From NCBI RefSeq assembly GCF_047807365.1, contig NZ_JBLOUI010000061.1, forward strand, positions 1 to 9,171: a stretch of DNA of 9,171 nucleotides, given 5' to 3'. The translations under genes and the position numbers were made by a program. The stretch's first letter is position 1. Each line of letters begins with the position of its first letter. This document shows, piece after piece, positions 6,463-9,171 of the stretch. The notes below the pieces were generated by a model. It searched no databases. It was not told the origin of the DNA and saw only the letters and a list, made by a program, of their open reading frames with translations. The stretch is from Peptacetobacter sp900539645 (GTDB taxonomy: Bacteria; Bacillota; Clostridia; Peptostreptococcales; Peptostreptococcaceae).

Positions 6463-7101
6463 ATGTCGATTATTACAAAAATTGAAGCACAAAAAAGAAG
6501 CAAAGATAGAGTTAATATATATGTCGATGAAGAATATTTTATGGCAGTTTATGCAGAGCTTGTCTACACACATTCTTTAAAAAAAGGGATGGAAATAGAC
6601 AAAGAGTCACTTGAAAGTCTTTTACACGATGAAATGTATATGAAAGCAAAAAATAAGGCTCTTTCAATTCTTTCAAAGTCTGATCAATCAGAAAAAAAAC
6701 TTAGAGAAAAATTATTAAACGATTACGACGAAAATATCGTAGAAGAAGTAATAGAGTTTTTAAAAGGATATAAACTTATAGATGATAATCTTCTAGCGGA
6801 AAAGATTGTCCACGATAATATGAATCTTAGCAAGTTTGGTAAAAATAAAATCAAACAAAATCTATATAATAAAGGAATAGCTGCATCGGATATTCAAGAT
6901 GCTATTTCTCAAATTGATCCGGATGAAGAGTACGAAAACGCCAAATATTTGGCTGAAAAAAGATTAAAAAGGCTAAAGGGCGAGGATAAAAATAAAATTA
7001 ATCAAAAAATTTATCAGCATTTAGCTTATAAAGGCTTTAATTATGATATTATTAAGAGAGTACTAAGAGAGCTTTTGAATTTTGACGAATTCGATTGTTA
7101 A
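6463..7101 (+). CDS. recX: Regulatory protein RecX
   Basis: RecX binds RecA filaments and modulates recombination. The 212-residue protein has a short beta-rich N-terminal part (IEAQKRSKDRVNIYVD) and then three repeats of three-helix RecX modules. ALSILSKSDQSEKKLREKLL at 66-85 corresponds to the family motif A-L-x-x-L-x-x-R-x-x-S-x-x-E-L-x-x-K-L. KFGKNKIKQNLYNKGI at 124-139 and NQKIYQHLAYKGFNYDII at 180-197 mark the second and third modules. The usual arginine before the serine is replaced by KSDQS. The start ATG 6463 follows AGAGGAGG. Six of seven glutamine codons are CAA, the reverse of leuS. A small membrane peptide gene follows after 11 bases. Confidence 0.92.
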   Translation: MSIITKIEAQKRSKDRVNIYVDEEYFMAVYAELVYTHSLKKGMEIDKESLESLLHDEMYMKAKNKALSILSKSDQSEKKLREKLLNDYDENIVEEVIEFLKGYKLIDDNLLAEKIVHDNMNLSKFGKNKIKQNLYNKGIAASDIQDAISQIDPDEEYENAKYLAEKRLKRLKGEDKNKINQKIYQHLAYKGFNYDIIKRVLRELLNFDEFDC

Positions 7102-7112
7102 GGAGGAAAAAT

Positions 7113-7199
7113 ATGAAAAAATTAATTATCGGTGTTTTATGTTTTGCACTAGGTGTGTATAATTACTATCAGTTAAAAAAACAGGATACAATGAGATAA
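7113..7199 (+). CDS. 28-residue single-span membrane peptide, function unknown
   Basis: A short frame starts at ATG 7113 with an excellent ribosome site AAGGAGG (from 7100) six bases upstream and ends at TAA 7197-7199. The peptide begins MKKLIIGVLCFALGVYNYY and ends in a hydrophilic QLKKQDTMR. It has positive charges, about 15 hydrophobic residues and a hydrophilic tail, which fits a single-span membrane peptide. A cysteine at position 10 is preceded by GVL, which is not a convincing lipobox. It sits 11 bases after recX and before a strong terminator, so it is the last gene of the recX transcript. I do not recognise a family. The ribosome site and spacing argue that it is translated. Confidence 0.65.
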   Translation: MKKLIIGVLCFALGVYNYYQLKKQDTMR

Positions 7200-7215
7200 A
7201 TATTATATTAAAATT

Positions 7216-7266
7216 AAAATCCCCACAGAAGTTTTAAATTACAATCTTTTGTGGGGATTTTTTATT
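7216..7266 (+). terminator. Strong bidirectional terminator between recX operon and surface-protein gene
   Basis: AAAATCCCCACA (7216-7227) pairs perfectly with TGTGGGGATTTT (7250-7261) around a 22-base loop. On the + strand the run of T residues extends to 7263. On the minus strand the same stem ends in TTTT and further T-rich DNA, so it can also end the surface-protein transcript, whose stop is at 7309. Confidence 0.9.
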
Positions 7267-7308
7267 CAATCAATTATTATTTATCTGGATTAATACTAAT
7301 TCAAGTTA

Positions 7309-9015
7309 TTAGTCTTCTTTTTTTCTTCTTAGCGCTCCAAAAGCTGCAGCTGATGCTACAAATGTTCCTGCTGCTCCTGCTATTGATGATGCATCACCTG
7401 TTTTTGGAGATTTCTGTGTAGGTTTTGATCCACTTGAACTACTTGATGATGAACTAGATCCTGTTCCACTTGGTTTACTTACATTTACACCATTGCTTCT
7501 TAAAGAATCTGCTATTTTAACAAGTTTTTTATAGTTTGTTACTTGTTTTCTTTCGTCCTGATTTAAGTCATTGAACATTTTTATAGCTTCATTTACCGCT
7601 TTTATATTAGATGTTGTCTTATCATATGTTAATTTATCTATAGCAGTAACTACTTTTTTAACCTTTTCTCTATTTATATTTACTGTTTTAGTTACTTTTA
7701 TTCTACCATCATTTTTATAGTTTATAGTTCCTTTAGATTTTATAAATTTTGCTATTACCTTATCTAATTCACCGTAATTTTTTTCAATACCCGATCCAGA
7801 TATAGAGCTATAATCTGTAGACATATAATCATTCATAGCAACTAGATACTGTTTTGATTCATCAAGCTTTTTACCTTTTACTTTAATATCTGTTATTCTA
7901 CTACCAGCTTTTTTATTTACATCTATTGTGTATGTAAGATTTCCAAAGTGTAAGAATGTAGAGTTAGCTTCTGGATATATCTCAGCTCCGACTTCTATTG
8001 CATCTTTTATCTGTTTTCCAGTTAATTTTTTAGTTATAACTGTATTTCCAAATATTACAGATTCTACTATATTTCCATAAGTTATATCGCCTTTTGGTAT
8101 TGATTTTAATATAGTTCCTGCATTAGTCATAGCTATTTCTGCACCTATTTTGCTAAGTAATGCATCATTTATTAAATTTGCAAAGTTACTTTCTTCTTTA
8201 CCTATTGTATAGTAATCTCCAACTAATTCAGTAGAAGTTTTTCCTAGTACATCTTCATTGTTGAAGCTTACTTCGTCTTTGTTCTCATCCTTATTTTCTT
8301 CTTTATCTTGTTCTGGTTTCTGATTTGAGTTATTTTTATCTTCTTCTTTATTCTTATCTTCTTCTTTTCTGTTTTCAGTTTTAGATTCTTCTTTTTCTGA
8401 AGATGATACAGTTGTTGCTGTTTTTAAAGATATTAATTCATTAGACGAATTTTTCTGTCTGTAAGTTATTTCAACTTTTACTTTTCTAGAAGTGTCTTTT
8501 TTTGCATCCTCTTTAGTTCCTTCTTTTGAAGGATTTTCTTTAGATGTAGATTCTCTTTTTACATCTTCTTTTTTAGTTTCAGTTGAATCATCTTTTTTAG
8601 ACTCATTTGATTTGCCATTAGTTTCATTTGATTTGTTTATTTTTTTAGATACGTCATCAGCACTAAATACGTCTACATTCTCACCATTTATGTAGATAAA
8701 TGCCTCTGCACCGCTCTTAATTAGATTTGTCATATCAGATTTTAAATTAGTAGATTTATTTGAGTCAACAACTGCCATATCTATTCCATCTACTATTTCA
8801 CAAAGTTTGCCGTCTTTTATTTCTTTTTTATTTGTTTTTCCGTTGATTAATATATCTAAATAGTCCTTAGAATCTTTTCTTTCGTACACAACCACTAGTT
8901 TTTTAGATTCATTGTTACTATTATTAGATATTTCTTTTGCAAATACTGTATTTCCTTGTATTACTATAGATAATACCATAGCCGTACTTATTATTCTTTT
9001 ATATGCTTTTCTCAT
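7309..9015 (-). CDS. Sortase-anchored surface protein with a degenerate 5'-nucleotidase C-terminal domain
   Basis: A 568-residue secreted protein. Order: signal peptide 1-26 (cleavage probably after VFA); a short folded segment 38-118; two lysine/glutamate-rich linkers (122-178 and 205-249) around a small strand-rich piece (178-200); a 5'-nucleotidase C-terminal domain at about 254-441 (ESNFANLINDALL, IPKGDITYGNIV, FGNTV); a helical stretch 447-505 of the AxxxxxxLxxDE-x-x-x-VTNY-x-x-L kind common in clostridial wall proteins; a serine run 520-528; and SPKTG at 536-540 with a hydrophobic span and RRKKED. SPKTG is a sortase B signal in C. difficile. The metallophosphatase domain that carries catalysis in 5'-nucleotidases is absent, and the GGIR and GGDGY signatures are altered, so I infer a binding or structural role, not nucleotidase activity. 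The start ATG 9015 follows a G-rich site, GGGGGGAG. No sortase gene is in the window. Confidence 0.85.
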   Translation of the reverse strand: MRKAYKRIISTAMVLSIVIQGNTVFAKEISNNSNNESKKLVVVYERKDSKDYLDILINGKTNKKEIKDGKLCEIVDGIDMAVVDSNKSTNLKSDMTNLIKSGAEAFIYINGENVDVFSADDVSKKINKSNETNGKSNESKKDDSTETKKEDVKRESTSKENPSKEGTKEDAKKDTSRKVKVEITYRQKNSSNELISLKTATTVSSSEKEESKTENRKEEDKNKEEDKNNSNQKPEQDKEENKDENKDEVSFNNEDVLGKTSTELVGDYYTIGKEESNFANLINDALLSKIGAEIAMTNAGTILKSIPKGDITYGNIVESVIFGNTVITKKLTGKQIKDAIEVGAEIYPEANSTFLHFGNLTYTIDVNKKAGSRITDIKVKGKKLDESKQYLVAMNDYMSTDYSSISGSGIEKNYGELDKVIAKFIKSKGTINYKNDGRIKVTKTVNINREKVKKVVTAIDKLTYDKTTSNIKAVNEAIKMFNDLNQDERKQVTNYKKLVKIADSLRSNGVNVSKPSGTGSSSSSSSSSGSKPTQKSPKTGDASSIAGAAGTFVASAAAFGALRRKKED

Positions 9016-9068
9016 TTTTCTCCCCCCTTATCAAAAATTACGCTCTGTTAACTTATTTATTATTGAAT

Positions 9069-9135
9069 CTCGACCCCGGTAGGGTTTACAATGATTTCAC
9101 CCAAAAACACATTCCCCCTACGGAAAGGAGTCGAG
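9069..9135 (+). repeat. Long imperfect hairpin that buries a Shine-Dalgarno site
   Basis: CTCGACCCC (9069-9077) pairs with GGAGTCGAG (9127-9135), nine pairs with one G-U on the + strand RNA counted as mismatch-tolerant, and the inner GTAGGG (9079-9084) pairs with CCCTAC (9116-9121). The AAAGGAG site (9124-9130) for the next reading frame lies in the 3' arm. Transcripts entering from the left would fold and hide it. The same structure can form in minus-strand RNA. Hairpins of this kind near IS ends limit transposase translation from read-through RNA. Confidence 0.7.
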
Positions 9136-9139
9136 AAAA

Positions 9140-9171
9140 TTGAAACCTTACATAAAATGCCCTGATTGTTT
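9140..9171 (+). CDS. Start of a CxxC protein, probably a transposase (partial)
   Basis: From TTG 9140, nine bases after AAAGGAG, the frame reads MKPYIKCPDC and runs off the window. An opening C-P-x-C knuckle within the first ten residues is typical of zinc-ribbon starts in several insertion-sequence transposases, though other small zinc proteins share it. Only ten codons are visible, so family assignment is not possible. Context in favour of a mobile gene is the large inverted repeat overlapping its ribosome site. It diverges from the surface-protein gene. Confidence 0.45.
   Translation, partial: MKPYIKCPDC

Noticed and set aside
7122..7142. Lipoprotein signal in the 28-residue peptide
   Set aside because: The residues before Cys10 (GVL) do not form a proper lipobox and the peptide would have only 19 residues after cleavage.
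8268..8640. Repetitive lysine/glutamate-coding DNA as a tandem repeat or CRISPR-like array
   Set aside because: The codons are similar but there is no regular unit or spacing; it encodes low-complexity linkers.
7309..9015. Calling the surface protein a functional 5'-nucleotidase
   Set aside because: Only the C-terminal domain is recognisable, the metal-binding domain is absent and key substrate-site residues are changed.

Overview
The window is AT-rich DNA with strong Shine-Dalgarno sites, a leucine T-box and a wall-anchored protein ending in SPKTG plus a membrane anchor. It fits a low-GC Firmicute of the Clostridia. The SPKTG sorting signal, known for sortase B substrates of Clostridioides difficile, points to the Peptostreptococcaceae; the species cannot be named from the sequence alone.

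Layout. (1) 1-~112: the 3' end of an IS30-family transposase, + strand. (2) 131-1548, minus strand: a two-gene ThrE/YjjP-YjjB-type exporter operon with its own promoter and a terminator that overlaps the last stop codon. (3) 1592-4422, minus strand: leuS with a full expression unit, made up of a sigma-A promoter, a T-box leader reading a CUU leucine codon, the gene and a terminator. (4) 4437-6323, minus strand: nadD (NAD synthesis), yqeK (HD hydrolase, Ap4A-type) and rsfS (ribosome silencing factor), a common clostridial housekeeping group. (5) 6406-7199, + strand: recX and a 28-codon single-span membrane peptide. (6) 7216-7261: a strong hairpin shared as terminator by the convergent neighbours. 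(7) 7309-9015, minus strand: a secreted, sortase-anchored protein built around a 5'-nucleotidase C-terminal domain that seems to have lost its catalytic domain and several nucleotide-binding signatures. (8) 9069-9171: a long inverted repeat that buries a ribosome binding site, followed by the first codons of a CxxC protein. This is probably the left end of another insertion sequence.

The housekeeping part (leuS, rsfS, yqeK, nadD, recX) is conventional. The more unusual material is the degenerate nucleotidase-like surface protein, the small peptide behind recX, a 9-bp dyad over the nadD promoter, a hairpin in the yqeK translation start region, the two mobile-element ends bounding the segment, and an exclusive use of CAG for glutamine in leuS (17 of 17) despite the AT-rich genome. 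I found no CRISPR array, tRNA, rRNA or phage module, and no clear sign of a wholly new system.
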